Shown one piece after another: positions 46,126-56,786 of a stretch of DNA of 64,000 nt; positions within the stretch are counted from its first letter, which is position 1, and the number at the start of each line of letters is the position of its first letter. The stretch is from Uranotaenia lowii (lineage: Eukaryota > Arthropoda > Insecta > Diptera > Culicidae). The translations under genes were made by a program, and so were the position numbers. The stretch lies in assembly GCF_029784155.1 (NCBI RefSeq), contig NC_073692.1:21719944-21783943 (forward strand), given 5' to 3'. The notes beneath the pieces are model-generated. The model saw only the letters and a program-made list of their open reading frames with translations, ran no database searches and had not been told where the DNA came from.

Positions 46126-46378
46126 CCCCGATTTCTTAACTGTTGACCCTATATTCTTGGCCAACTTTTTAATTCAAAATCCATAAACAAATCTATTAAA
46201 TAATCTTTCAGCAATTCAACCATTTCCGTCGGATGTCGGGGCCAACAAGCTGCCACTAACGTTCGGCGTTCCGGCCACTGTGGGTGACCAATCGCGGGAA
46301 GGATAACCACAGGCCAGAACGGCGAACGTTTCAACCAGCATCCGGAGGCAATGGCCGTTCGTGAAGCCGAACACTCAC
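46126..46378 (-). other. Shaw intron, donor-proximal part
   Basis: Begins on the minus strand with the donor GTGAGTG at 46378. The first ~200 bases stay open in the exon's frame for about 75 codons with a more balanced composition, so an exon-extension isoform that reads through the donor cannot be excluded. The frame then closes at about 46149. Confidence 0.5.
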
Positions 46379-46982
46379 CTGGCAACCGAGGGGGCCTCGA
46401 AAGTTCGACCGGGCAGACACGACGACGCCGCTTCGGCAACTTGGCACGGGCCTGCGTGTGCGAGTAGTACATCGTGAAGTTGCTCACAATGACAGGCACC
46501 GGCAGGGCAATCGTCAACACACCGGCCAACGCACACAACGCTCCCACAAACATCCCGATGTAGGTCTTTGGCGTCATATCGCCGTAGCCAACAGTGGTCA
46601 TCGTGACCAGGGCCCACCAAAGCCCCAGCGGGATGCTGTTGAAGTCGTTGTGCGGATTGATCTGTATCCGTTCGGCGTAGTAGACGAGACTGGCGAATAT
46701 CACGATACCTAACACGAGGAAGAACACCAGCAGCGTCAGCTCCTTGGCCGAGGCCCGGAAGGTCTGGATCAGGATCTTGAGACCGGACGAATGGCGCGTC
46801 AGCTTGAACAATCTCATGATACGGATGATGGAGAAGAACTCGAGGATGTCGGCATTCTCCAGGTGCGACGCGAATCGCTGCAGTATCAGATCGATGAAGA
46901 AACTCAGCGTGGCGATGTAGTCGATGATATTTACAGACGAAGTGATGAACCTAAGTTTGCTAGGGGACGAAATGAAGCGCAC
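46379..46982 (-). CDS. Shaw: Shaw potassium channel, exon for S2/S3 to S6 and proximal tail
   Basis: 604 nt on the minus strand between acceptor CAACTGCAG and donor GTGAGTG; it ends with one spare base. The 201 codons begin [13 protein letters not shown]3 follows ([17 protein letters not shown]), then the S4 voltage sensor ([19 protein letters not shown], with basic residues every third position). Next come S5 ([20 protein letters not shown]), the pore helix and filter ([15 protein letters not shown]) and S6 with the PVPV gate motif. The tail starts [18 protein letters not shown]. These are hallmarks of the Shaw/Kv3 class. The channel forms tetramers in neuronal membranes and carries voltage-dependent K+ current. 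All key filter and gating residues are present, so the exon appears functional. Confidence 0.97.
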
Positions 46983-47107
46983 CTGCAGTTGGCAAAAAGT
47001 GGCATTAGTATGAGATACTTCGACGTTCGGACCGCACATTGATAACCATGCATAATAGACAATTAACATTAAGGTACAACACGAAAACTTGTTAGGGCAA
47101 ACTTTAC
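46983..47107 (-). other. Shaw intron of 125 bp
   Basis: On the minus strand it starts GTAAAG (from 47107) and ends CAACTGCAG. Phase 0 on both sides joins FEIL to VRFIS, restoring the expected S2-S3 sequence. Confidence 0.93.
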
Positions 47108-47326
47108 CAAAATCTCGAACGTGAACCACGCGTTGCAGACGCACTCGATGTAGAAGAACGCCACGTGGGCATTCGTTTGCGTCTTGTCCAGCACCCACGA
47201 AGTGTTCTGGCTCGCCGTCTTGACCGTGATGTTCCGGATGTAGGGCACCCGCATGTCCGGATGGGTCTTCAGGCAGAATGATATGATCGACACGCAGATG
47301 AAGAATACTGATATGATGCCAATGAT
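47108..47326 (-). CDS. Shaw: Shaw potassium channel, exon for S1 and S2
   Basis: 219 nt (73 codons) on the minus strand after the acceptor CTCACTCTCTTGACAG and before the donor GTAAAG. It reads [20 protein letters not shown] (S1), the extracellular loop with [14 protein letters not shown] and LDKTQTNAH, and S2 ([17 protein letters not shown]). The loop has potential N-glycosylation sites (NIT, NTS). The extent is fixed by splice sites, not by a start codon, because an upstream exon with the T1 tetramerisation domain is required. No T1 exon is visible to the right within the window, so it must lie beyond 64 kb. Confidence 0.95.
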
Positions 47327-48910
47327 CTGTCAAGAGAGTGAGAAGGAAAAAATACAGTTAAATAGTCTTGCATTGTATATGTTTTGGTATCAATATCCAT
47401 GCTTGTCCAACACCTCGCAAACAGAACAGAGCAGAGAACGAATTACACTTTTATCATTTCGGTTTCCGAGTGCACTGCTCAGCCGATCAACGTTCACTTA
47501 TCTTTTTGCCGAGTGCGCCCGATTGCGGTTGCTCTGACGGTCGGGTGGACGTCGCTCGCTCTAAAGAAAAGAGAAGGAGCTGGCAAGAAAATTGTGCTCT
47601 AGCGACGCTGCTGTGCCGCTCAGTGTATCAAGCCAGAAAGCTTTCAATGCAGGAATGTTTTCTTCAAAAAAGCCGTTATGCAGTGCGGAACAGTGCATCA
47701 GTTGAAGAGGTCCAATGTAGGTTTATGTATGAACTATTTTTGTACGTAGCCGGGCCGGGCACTTCCTTACAAATTATTTGAAAAACATGGTGAAAACCGG
47801 ACAAATAATCTGAAATTCTCCATTCCATAAACCGAGCAATATCCGGCCAAATCTGAGGAAATTCCAGACATTCATCTAGTGAAGAAAAACGACTTACATT
47901 TTTTTTGTCGCAACACATCAGCAGTGTCAAAATTATGTTTAAAGCATACGAAGTAAAGTTTTGGTTTGATGTTTGATGAAAAAAACTTTCACAAATCCAA
48001 TTTTTGACTAACAATTTTAAACTGAATTCGATTTTCTTGTTTCATTTTCCAAATAATGTGGATGAAACTGGGTAAAATCCAAGTAGTTTTTTCACAATAT
48101 CCGGGCATCCGCAAATTGCTGTTTACTTAGGTTTATGTGCTCTTGATATCGTACGTGGGAAGCATTAATTTACAAAAGCAGCAATTCGAAAAGTAACATT
48201 TACTCAAATTATCCAGAAATCTTTGCCTTTTAAACAAACCGTGAACATTACGCAAGAATCTGGGACAAATTTAAGTAATAACACTTCAAAACTTTCACAA
48301 ATAGTAAAATTTAGGATTTATCTTCCTTAACCGCTACGCTTTTGATATTTTTCGACCGAAGAAAGCTATCGTAGCTAATCATTTGTCCTGGTGCAGAACA
48401 TCAATCTAGAGGAACTCGCTTAGGAATGAAAAGATAGGTGTTTTGGGCAAAGTTGTTAATTTGCATATTTTGATATAAAATTTAAAGGCGAGAGATTTAA
48501 AAATAGTGCGATAATAACAATAACTTTTTGTAGTGCATTTTTCAAGTATTTTTTTTTTATTCAACCGTATCTTCTTGGGTTAAGATTGTAGAACTTTGAT
48601 ATGTTAAGCAAAGTTGTGTATTTTGTTGAGATAAATAACTTTGTAGAAGAAACTTAAGCTCTAATATGCTAAACAAGAAAGTTATGATTTTTATCTCGCT
48701 ATTGGTGGACTTCTAAACTTTATATTTCATATAAAAATATGCGCTTTATTATACAGAACAATGTTGTCGAAAACACCAGCATTCTATCTTAACTACCTTT
48801 GGCGTTATTAATTTAGTTCCGTTAGATTTATGTTCTGCATTGTAAATTCTGACGCACTTCCAAACATCGATCCAGACGCAACCGATGAAGACAAACCGAG
48901 TTTTCTGTAA
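47327..48910 (-). other. Shaw intron upstream of the S1 exon
   Basis: Contains the acceptor tract next to 47327. 47380-47700 is higher-complexity with several contradictory open frames and no domain. 47750-48110 has old 'ccgg' repeat wording ('aaccggacaaataatctg'). The rest is AT-rich. No exon for the T1 domain is seen. Confidence 0.5.
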
Positions 48911-49240
48911 AGCGGGCCATAGACTACACAAATTGGCCTGTACAAATTCGATGATTCCGCGTCGATTGTTTGATCTATGCTCGCCCACACACTATACAAA
49001 CATATTTCACGCGAACACAAATGATTGCTGGCGAAAACAGCAACAGCAACAAAAAAAACCATCTCCACCCCGGCTGGGAGAATGTTTTGTACAAAATATT
49101 TCGATCCCGACCGATTTTACTCCAACCGTTTGGGCGCTTATTCAAGCAGTGCCATACACTATGCAAATCGTGCTCACAGCGACAAAATTTCATCGAATTT
49201 CATCGCATTTGTACAAATGTTGTGTAGTCTGTGGCCCGCT
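48911..49240. mobile_element. MITE with AGCGGGCC inverted ends (330 bp)
   Basis: Left end AGCGGGCCATAGACTACACA; right end reverse-complemented AGCGGGCCACAGACTACACA. Internal symmetry continues ('tgtacaaat' and 'ttcgatga' on the left, their complements on the right). TAA flanks both sides (48908-48910, 49241-49243), fitting a Harbinger-like 3-bp duplication. Open frames crossing it are chance. Confidence 0.82.
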
Positions 49241-50129
49241 TAAAGCTTCTCTATCGCCCGAGTGCGAACGAAATTATCTGCACCGGGACGCACTTCATCA
49301 GTTTGCTTGCTTCTCTTGCCCACACTTGGGTGGACGCTTGGTCGCTCTGGAGGTAACGGAGCATTTTTTTAAAGATTCTCCGTTTGGGAGAGCACAGCGA
49401 AAAAAATACACGCTCTTACTCTGAACGGGCAAATCTGAGGAGCGATGCCAAGCATGTCAATATCAGTTATTTGAATTTATTTAAAAGCACCCAATTTTGT
49501 TGGTAAATGTAAACAATAAAAAAAAATAACTTTTTCAATATTATCACTGGAATTCCAAAGCTATAAAAGCGTTGCAATCTCTCTTATCAGTTATTAACAA
49601 TCGATCTTTTCCGTTTAAAAGGTGTTTTTCCATTATCCTTTGTCTTGTGATAGGATAGCGGTTGCGCTGGGAAGTTAATGCCGGTGGTCCCAAATCGAAT
49701 CATCACCACTGGTGATCACATCTTATGCCAATGGCGTTGACAAAATGAGGCCTCTTATTCGGAGTAAAGTCTGAATTTTGAGTGTGGAACTGAAGGTTTG
49801 TTTTGTACATTGCTTGAATGTTTGAATGAGAGCGGTAATGAAACATTTTGCTCAAGAAATCAAGTCTCTATGCCAATGCTGGCACAGACAATTTTATCAT
49901 CTAGGGAATAGGGCATGTTTTGTATTAACCCTCTTTAGAATAATAGACTGGTTCACTTTTCGACTTTGAATGTACCGGAAAGAACAAAAAGGAAATTTGA
50001 AAATAATTATATCTTTAAATTTGGCTGAAGATTTGTGGAAGATGCAAATTGGTAGGTAGTATATAACGATCGGCACAATTAACGACCAAATGTACAATAA
50101 ATGCCCCCAAAAACGACCCTTCGGAAGTT
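49241..50129. other. Non-coding stretch
   Basis: No gene is supported. 49241-49430 is still fairly GC-balanced and may be unique intronic DNA. Confidence 0.45.
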
Positions 50130-50560
50130 GATACCGTAAAACGAGGTAACTTTGATCACCGAGGTGAATTTGACCAACAATAAACATTTCCACATTATCA
50201 TCAATAACTCAGTCTATAGTTTGAATTTTTGAAAACTGTATTCTGCGTTTGAAAGCCTATTAATTGAGTATCAAAAAGGCAAAATTTGGTTTGTATTTGA
50301 TTTTTTTTTCTAATAGTTAAAAAATCTAATTTCAAAATCTTAAAATATTTATTTTTCCAAGGTTCGCAAACAAACAGCTCTCATGATGATACCAAAAAAG
50401 CATTTATAAGCAAACGAGTTGATTAATGTGAAAGAACAACTATTTTTCTTTGTACATGAACAGTGTTAGGGCTATTTTTATAGTCACTTAGTGATAATTT
50501 TTTGATATTTAAAAAATAAGGACATTTTCCAAGAGTAAGTCCGTATTAGACAAATGTATA
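50130..50560 (+). repeat. Dispersed repeat X, copy B, left half
   Basis: Matches the reverse complement of about 6000-6450 and is interrupted at 50560 by the BEL element. It resumes at 56787. See copy A at 5690-6450. Confidence 0.7.
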
Positions 50561-50974
50561 TGTTTAGGCACCGGAACACTTTTCGGACAAACTTTGAGAA
50601 CGCGACTTTTAATTTTAACTTAAGAATCGAAAACACTTTTATTTTCCGATTTGTTGATAAGCGATTTATTGCTACGATCTTAATATCACGGCGGATTGGA
50701 TTGGACTGTGTCTACAGTTGTGTTGTACCAAAAGTGGCGAATGGTGGAACAGAATACAAATCAATAAGATTTCACACATCTACATTTTGTGAACGTGTTA
50801 AATATAAAATGAGAAAAGAGCATAATTTTTACTCTGTGTGCATATTTCTCCCTGTACTGAACAGAGCATAAGCTCTTTTAGATTGCTTTCGGGTTGGTCT
50901 AAATTCCCGTCAAAAGATGTCAATATCTTCCCCTACCACTACTATTGAGCGCACGGTGAGTTTACACTCAAACA
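50561..50974 (-). repeat. BEL element 3' LTR
   Basis: 414 bp, TGTTTAGGCACC to CACTCAAACA on the plus strand. Same as the right LTR except that it lacks one 9-bp copy (ctccataag) near 50873. Confidence 0.95.
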
Positions 50975-50990
50975 TATGCCGCCCGCCTTG
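50975..50990 (-). other. Polypurine tract of the BEL element
   Basis: On the minus strand the 16 bases before the 3' LTR read CAAGGCGGGCGGCATA. A G-rich tract of this kind primes plus-strand DNA synthesis in LTR elements. Confidence 0.75.
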
Positions 50991-52843
50991 AAATCCCATT
51001 TCAAAACTAACGGTATTTGTTTACGTTCAGTATCATTGTTGTCTGTCCTAGCTATTCTAACGGTACATATTAATTTTCGGTGTTTTGTTTTGCTCACTAT
51101 TTCTACGTTTCGTTTTTCTATTTCTTTCTAGTGCAGTGTAGTGTGGATAGTGTTTTATCTTGGTGGGGTGAACGACGGTCTGGATTCGCTCGCTGGAGAC
51201 TGAAGATTCGGTATTGTTGCTGGATGCTGTAGTCGCTGTTGTTGAACTGGACAGGAGCCGCTAGAACTAGATAATATTTTCGTCTGTTCCGCAGGCTATC
51301 GATGCTGTGGATGTTACCCCGGCAGCTGAGTTACACAGGTTAGTGAAAATTACATATCAATTGATGCTTCTGACTGATTTCTAAGCAGAATAGCTCTTCT
51401 GCTGATGAATTTCTTTCCGACTGTGACGATGCTGATTGTTGTATTTTGTTTTACAGAACTAAATACGACCGGCTTTTTGGCATGATAGAATGGGTCGGAC
51501 GGATTATTTGACCCAGAATTGGCTCTGAAGGTTGGCCTGGAAGTACGGTTGCTGGATTGATAATTTCATTTCTCGTCGAGATCGTAGATCCGCTGCTGAG
51601 TGGCCTTTCGAATACGATGGGGCGATTTTTCCTGTGTGATGTGGGACGGAATACGAAACCTCTCGCTGAGAATTCTCCTGACCTAGAAGCCAGTTCATGT
51701 TTTCCATCATGTAGCGTCTTTTTGTTTCCTAGTGCAGTGCGACAGGAGCTGGTAGGTAAGTTGTCGGTGAAAAAGTCACTGGAATTGCGACTCAATTTGA
51801 ACGAAATTTTCCGCTTTTCCCAGAACCGCACCTTGATCCAATGAGAACAAGCTACTCAAAGCCTGCTCACCTGCATTCTGCGTTGAAATCAACATATGGA
51901 AAATTGGATCGCGGATGACGATGGATGTTTTACTGATCTAAGTTTCGGTTCGTATCTCGGGGATGCCATTCAACTGGCCGTAGTCTATGGGACCAAGTTT
52001 CCCACTGGTACGTCGGGTGGCTCAGGTGGATTGCGAAGCTGTTTACACGTAGCTGGATTTGTTGATTACGGGGCGCTGTACCACAGGAATGATGAAACTG
52101 GATGTCGACCTTCAGCTGGCATGTGGACCCCGGAAATGGACTACGATTCGTTCGATTCGGTGCTTCACAAATGCTCCACCGCTGTGTTGGTGCTCGATCG
52201 TCCTCGATTGAACGATGGATCTATATGTAAAGGAAAGTGCTTAGCAACTTAAAGAAAACTTAATACATCAGGGACTTCCCTGGATGCGAAGGCGCTGAGC
52301 CTCCGCAAGCTCTCCTAAGTACGTCTTCTGCCCTTTGAACGAATGATGACATCCTTCTAAACGATTTTCTTAAGGGACCTCCTGACAAACCAAAGTTGCC
52401 TGAACCCTTTTGAGTAATGTTATGAGCTTGGTAAGATGCGTATTACTGATGATGGTTTTTTCAGACAGGACTCTTCAACGATAGGATTCTCAAAACGATA
52501 GGAACCTTTGAAACGGTATGACTCTTAAAACGCTAGGACCCTTCAGATCTTATGTTTCTTCAAACGATATGGGTATACGATTTATTTCTTAAGCGATTTG
52601 GTGGAACTTCAAGCGATAAGTTTGTGTAGTTCTCAGTCCAGCTGACTTAAACATTTACTTCATTGGAGCTTTCATGCTCCCATTCAGCACGAATAGCGTA
52701 GAGTTAATCTTAAAGCGACATGGGGTTAGGTTCGAATTAGGGTTAGGTTAGACTTCTTAAAAATGATCAGAGGTACTTGAAGTATTTGCATCATAAGTCT
52801 CATTCTTCAAAAAGTTTCTCAATGAATTCTCAAACTCAATTCA
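50991..52843. other. Non-coding or foreign segment inside the BEL element
   Basis: This occupies the place where pol (reverse transcriptase to integrase) should be. No pol motif is found on the minus strand. On the plus strand there are splice-like signals: 'tgttccgcag' before 51295, a short block to 51338 ending 'cacaggttagtg', and 'ttgttttacag' before 51457. A 118-codon frame without recognisable domain lies at 51896-52252. 52460-52620 has ~23-bp repeats of 'caaaacgatagga'. It could be captured host sequence in antisense or the element's own 3' non-coding region. Confidence 0.5.
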
Positions 52844-55036
52844 TTAATTCTGACATAGAATATTCGACGCACACTGACTCATTCTTGGATAGGGTACCGG
52901 CAAAACGTTCCGTTTAATCTTAAACTGTGGGTTCTTCAATGAAGTTTGTGTTTGTAACGTGGCATGCTTCCAACACCTAGAACCGTGTGAGCTACTTTTA
53001 TATTTTCTGGCAGAACAGACTAGGGTATGGGAAACTTTTTGCGAAGATTCGACGACTCGACCTGATACAATCCAACCAAAAACTGAGTTCTGAAGCGTGG
53101 GACCATTCTTCATGACTTTCCTTCGTTCATCCTTCAACAAATCTGTGAAGTACTCGGCGCCAATAATGACATCGATCCGCTTTGATTCGTGGAAGAATGG
53201 ATCGGCTAACAATTCAGAATCGGGAAGCGTCATGAACGAAGGATCAAACGACGTCGAAGGTAGATGTAGTGTAAGGTTTGGTAACACGAAGAACTGCATA
53301 GTTTGTTGGAAGTTAGATAATTTAGGCGAACGCGGACAGACTTCAGCATGTATGGACTTCGTCGAAACTGACTGAGACGACCCAATACCCTGAACTGACA
53401 AATATGTAGGCGCTTCTTTCAACTTCAGCTTGTTCGAAAACTCTTGGGACATTAAGCAATGTTGCGAACAAGAATCTAACAAAGCTCTGGCAATCTGAGC
53501 GTTACCGTAACGGTCCTTAATCTTTACAAGAGCGGTAGGGAGCAGAATATTCGAAGCAGACTTAACAGGTAGTGCGACGTAGCTTTGGCTTGTGCTTGGC
53601 GTTGGTGAATCGTTTCGTGTGCTTGTATTTGGTGAATTGTGTGTTGCATTTTGTGTTTGAGTGTGTGTTTCCGTAACTATTGGCATGGTGTGACTTTGCT
53701 GTTGATAAGCTTGCTGTGGATAAATATGGGTGCTTTCTTGATTAAAGGGTTGTGCAATTGACTGTTGACTGAGTCTCGGATTCGACGGATTTGGAACGGA
53801 GGATCGCGTAGCATGCAACATAGTGTGATGCTTTTGTTGACATAATCGACAACTGCTACGAGTGCAGTTCGTCGCAAAATGTCCAGGCTGTAGACAATTT
53901 CGACAGACTCGACTTCGATTGGCGGCTTCAACACGTTCTGATATCTTCAATCGAAGGAATCTCTGGCAGTGAAATGGTGAATGCCATGTTTCGGTACAGA
54001 ACGGGCAACGTGAATCCGACCGGATGCTTGTATTGCACACTGTTGATCTTGTCTGACGTCCTTCGGTTGGCGGATTTCTTGCAGAGGTGATTGATTGGAG
54101 AACTGAGCAGTGACCTTGCAAAAACAGTAGCAGCTCTTCATACGTTGGGACCTCTTTAGACCCGTAATGCGTCTCCCATTGGCGCAATGTTGCAGAATCT
54201 AGTCTAGCGCACAACATGTAGACTAGTATTGTACTCCAAGACTCCGTATGCTCACCGATTTTCTGCAACATCATCAAATTCTTTTCAAATTCGCTGACGA
54301 GGAAGTTCAAACCATCATAACTCTCCTTTTTTAGCGATTCGAGGGCGAAGAGAGCGTCGAGATGAGCCTTTACGATTAGCTTCTTATTTTCGTAGCGGAC
54401 TTCAAGCGTTTTCCAGGCGACGTCGTAGTTTGCCTCAGACAGCTCGATGTTGTTTATTTCCTTCAATGCATCACCTTGCAGAGAGGAACGAAGGTACGTA
54501 AATTTGTCCATTTTTGTCAGATGCTCGTTGTCGTGAATGAGACTACGGAAAGAATCTCTAAACGTAACCCATTCTCTGATTTTTCCGCTAAAGGATGGCA
54601 AACGAATCTCGGGCAGCTTTACTCTGGACGTATTCCCTGACGCAGACTGACTCTGGCTGTTGCTGGTTGTGTTTACCCCTAAGGCATCCTTATCGCCTTG
54701 AAGTCTAAGGAGGTCACCTCGAATTGCAAAGTATCGGTCATCAAACTGCTGCAGAATTTTGTCATTCTCTTCTTCGCGCTGTTTTGCAATCTCCCCTTTG
54801 ACTTCGCTGTCAGCATCTTTCTGCTCTTTCTCGGCTGCTTCGTCCAGCAACATTTCTATCTTGCTCCGTACTTCGAAAAATTCACTGTACACAGTATCAA
54901 TCACTTGCAATCTTGAGCTTAACTGGCACCGATCACTATCGATCTGATAGGTTTGGATGAATCTATCAGTACCATCAAAAATCACATACAACTGCCGCTC
55001 ACGTTTTTGCAAAGCCTTCAGCGTACTTCTCGACAT
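52844..55036 (-). CDS. BEL/Pao gag-protease polyprotein (truncated pol)
   Basis: An intact 730-residue frame from ATG 55036 (MSRSTLKALQKRE) to TAA 52844-52846. Residues about 1-115 are helical with a charged coiled coil. Residues about 140-300 are the BEL-type gag domain (LPEIRLPSFSGKIREW and following). Cys/His clusters lie near 342 (CPFCTETWHSPFHC) and 377 (CRNCLQPGHFATNC, a CCHC knuckle), then CRLCQQKHH. Near residue 519 is the aspartic protease active site, written LLDSCSQ, where many relatives have DSG. The frame ends about 60 residues after the GWIVSGRV motif, before where reverse transcriptase would start. Gag forms particles and the protease would process the polyprotein. Confidence 0.9.
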   Translation of the reverse strand: MSRSTLKALQKRERQLYVIFDGTDRFIQTYQIDSDRCQLSSRLQVIDTVYSEFFEVRSKIEMLLDEAAEKEQKDADSEVKGEIAKQREEENDKILQQFDDRYFAIRGDLLRLQGDKDALGVNTTSNSQSQSASGNTSRVKLPEIRLPSFSGKIREWVTFRDSFRSLIHDNEHLTKMDKFTYLRSSLQGDALKEINNIELSEANYDVAWKTLEVRYENKKLIVKAHLDALFALESLKKESYDGLNFLVSEFEKNLMMLQKIGEHTESWSTILVYMLCARLDSATLRQWETHYGSKEVPTYEELLLFLQGHCSVLQSITSARNPPTEGRQTRSTVCNTSIRSDSRCPFCTETWHSPFHCQRFLRLKISERVEAANRSRVCRNCLQPGHFATNCTRSSCRLCQQKHHTMLHATRSSVPNPSNPRLSQQSIAQPFNQESTHIYPQQAYQQQSHTMPIVTETHTQTQNATHNSPNTSTRNDSPTPSTSQSYVALPVKSASNILLPTALVKIKDRYGNAQIARALLDSCSQHCLMSQEFSNKLKLKEAPTYLSVQGIGSSQSVSTKSIHAEVCPRSPKLSNFQQTMQFFVLPNLTLHLPSTSFDPSFMTLPDSELLADPFFHESKRIDVIIGAEYFTDLLKDERRKVMKNGPTLQNSVFGWIVSGRVVESSQKVSHTLVCSARKYKSSSHGSRCWKHATLQTQTSLKNPQFKIKRNVLPVPYPRMSQCASNILCQN

Positions 55037-56340
55037 TGCAACACTTTTTGTAATCTGACACAGGCTTCAAAATTTTGACGAATACAGACTTGTACCACCA
55101 GACAAGCTCTTAAACTGACACGTTGTTTCTGACACAGGCTTAATATCTGAAAATGTTCCAGACGATTTGAATTCAGACTCGATTTCTGACAAGATTTCTT
55201 CTGACTTAATTTCCGACAAGATTTCTGACAATATTCAGACAAGAATTCTGATGCTGGATGGTTTTAAGACTCAGATTCAATTTTGATAAGTTTCAGAAAA
55301 GTTTTCCGACAATATTCTCTTAAGAATTCCGACATAAACTGATTCAGACTTAATTCTGACAAATTTTGTAAGATTAACGACAATATTCACTTAAGAATTC
55401 CGACACAAACTAATTCAGACTTAATTCTGACAAGTTTCCTGACTCCAACTTAATCTCTTAAAGAAACTTGTATTTTCTGACAAACTCAGACTTAATTCTT
55501 CCGACACAAACTTAATTTCTGACACAATCTTAAATTCTTAAACAAACTTGTGATTTTCCGACAAATTCCAACACCTTGGACCCAATCCGTCCAGTACTGA
55601 ATTATTCTGACCAAAATATCTGACTTGCACCTTCTGTGCTTCTCACTTGCACCTTTATGTGCTCTGACATGCACCTTATGTGCTTCTGACTCAGGGTATA
55701 TGCACTTAGTTTGATCAACTCAACGTTCCAACCGATCGCGACGCGAATTACCGAGACTATCAACCCGATATTGACAGCAGCGAGTGGGCACAACCAGTGA
55801 AAATTGCAAAGTAAGAAATGCCAATGATAAACCAAGACCAATTTATAGTTACGGACAGGGCACACAATTCATGCAACTAAAGAAACAATTCAAATTCAAA
55901 TTCTTTATTAAAAGCACTCTGGCCTCATGCACCAAGCCTTCTTCAATACTTCCTGCTCAATGTTTTTCTGACTGCTGCTTCTCCAAATAAGTCTCGGCTA
56001 TGCTCAGCTGTCGGGGGACCAGTATGCTGCTTCACGGATGGCAATCAGAATTCAGTGTTACTCCTCTACTTGGCTTCAGGTATCCGGTAACAATTGTTCC
56101 CACTTCGCGATGGCTGACACTGTAGTTCGATGCACTAAATTGCATCCAAGCCAAGCGGAGCTATGGCGATTAGCAAGCGTCCCAATAGATGCACTTTAAT
56201 TGTTCGTGATCACTTAAGTCCAGCACTGCGATGGCGATTTCGTGAGCACAAAATGGTTCACACTTTGGTGCTCGGACGATCGGCGGTCTTCACTTAAAGT
56301 CCGACTTTTTGTGTTCCAGAACCACTTTCCGGACGGTCAT
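55037..56340 (-). other. BEL element 5' leader with tandem motifs
   Basis: A long untranslated leader between the 5' LTR and gag. 55050-55580 is made of degenerate 'ttctgacaag/aattccgacac' words. 55618-55690 has three ~24-bp units of 'cttgcacctt.tgtgct.tgac'. No ORF is supported. Packaging or translational signals may reside here (inferred). Confidence 0.7.
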
Positions 56341-56358
56341 CCGGCTCGAAGGACCAAA
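56341..56358 (-). other. Primer-binding-like site of the BEL element
   Basis: On the minus strand the sequence immediately after the 5' LTR reads TTTGGTCCTTCGAGCCGG. This is the position where a tRNA primer anneals, and similar 'TGGTCCTTCGA' leaders are typical of BEL elements. The primer tRNA was not determined. Confidence 0.65.
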
Positions 56359-56781
56359 TGTTTAGGCACCGGAACACTTTTCGGACAAACTTTGAGAACG
56401 CGACTTTTAATTTTAACTTAAGAATCGAAAACACTTTTATTTTCCGATTTGTTGATAAGCGATTTATTGCTACGATCTTAATATCACGGCGGATTGGATT
56501 GGACTGTGTCTACAGTTGTGTTGTACCAAAAGTGGCGAATGGTGGAACAGAATACAAATCAATAAGATTTCACACATCTACATTTTGTGAACGTGTTAAA
56601 TATAAAATGAGAAAAGAGCATAATTTTTACTCTGTGTGCATATTTCTCCCTGTACTGAACAGAGCATAAGCTCCATAAGCTCTTTTAGATTGCTTTCGGG
56701 TTGGTCTAAATTCCCGTCAAAAGATGTCAATATCTTCCCCTACCACTACTATTGAGCGCACGGTGAGTTTACACTCAAACA
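56359..56781 (-). repeat. BEL element 5' LTR
   Basis: 423 bp. Same as 50561-50974 plus one extra 9-bp copy ('cataagctccataagctc' at about 56665-56682). It should carry the promoter for minus-strand transcription. No TATA box could be fixed. Confidence 0.95.
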
Positions 56782-56786
56782 GTATA

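Larger units (their letters stand above)
50561..56781 (-). mobile_element. BEL/Pao LTR retrotransposon, non-autonomous, very young
   Basis: A 6.2-kb element with two direct LTRs (50561-50974 and 56359-56781), both TG...CA with TGTTT/AAACA ends, flanked by the 5-bp duplication GTATA (50556-50560, 56782-56786). The coding direction is minus. A primer-binding-like sequence lies next to the right LTR and a purine tract next to the left LTR. One intact gag-protease ORF is present, but no reverse transcriptase, RNase H or integrase: about 1.87 kb of unrelated sequence fills that place. The LTRs differ, as far as I can read, by a single 9-bp duplication, so insertion was recent and presumably used enzymes from a related element. 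Confidence 0.92.

Noticed and set aside
46149..47333. Single 394-codon minus-strand frame taken as one protein
   Set aside because: It fuses a wrong frame of the S1-S2 exon, the 125-bp intron and the true S3-S6 exon frame, then runs past the donor. Splice sites give the correct exons.
48885..49424. 179-codon plus-strand frame
   Set aside because: It crosses a MITE with inverted ends from 48911 to 49240; no domain.
50554..50871. 105-codon frame present twice (also at 56358-56669)
   Set aside because: It lies within the two LTRs of the BEL element and is antisense to its coding direction; duplicated because LTRs are direct repeats.
51896..52252. 118-codon plus-strand frame inside the BEL element as a real gene
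   Set aside because: Composition is plausible but no domain is recognisable and its context is unclear; kept only as part of the unknown segment.
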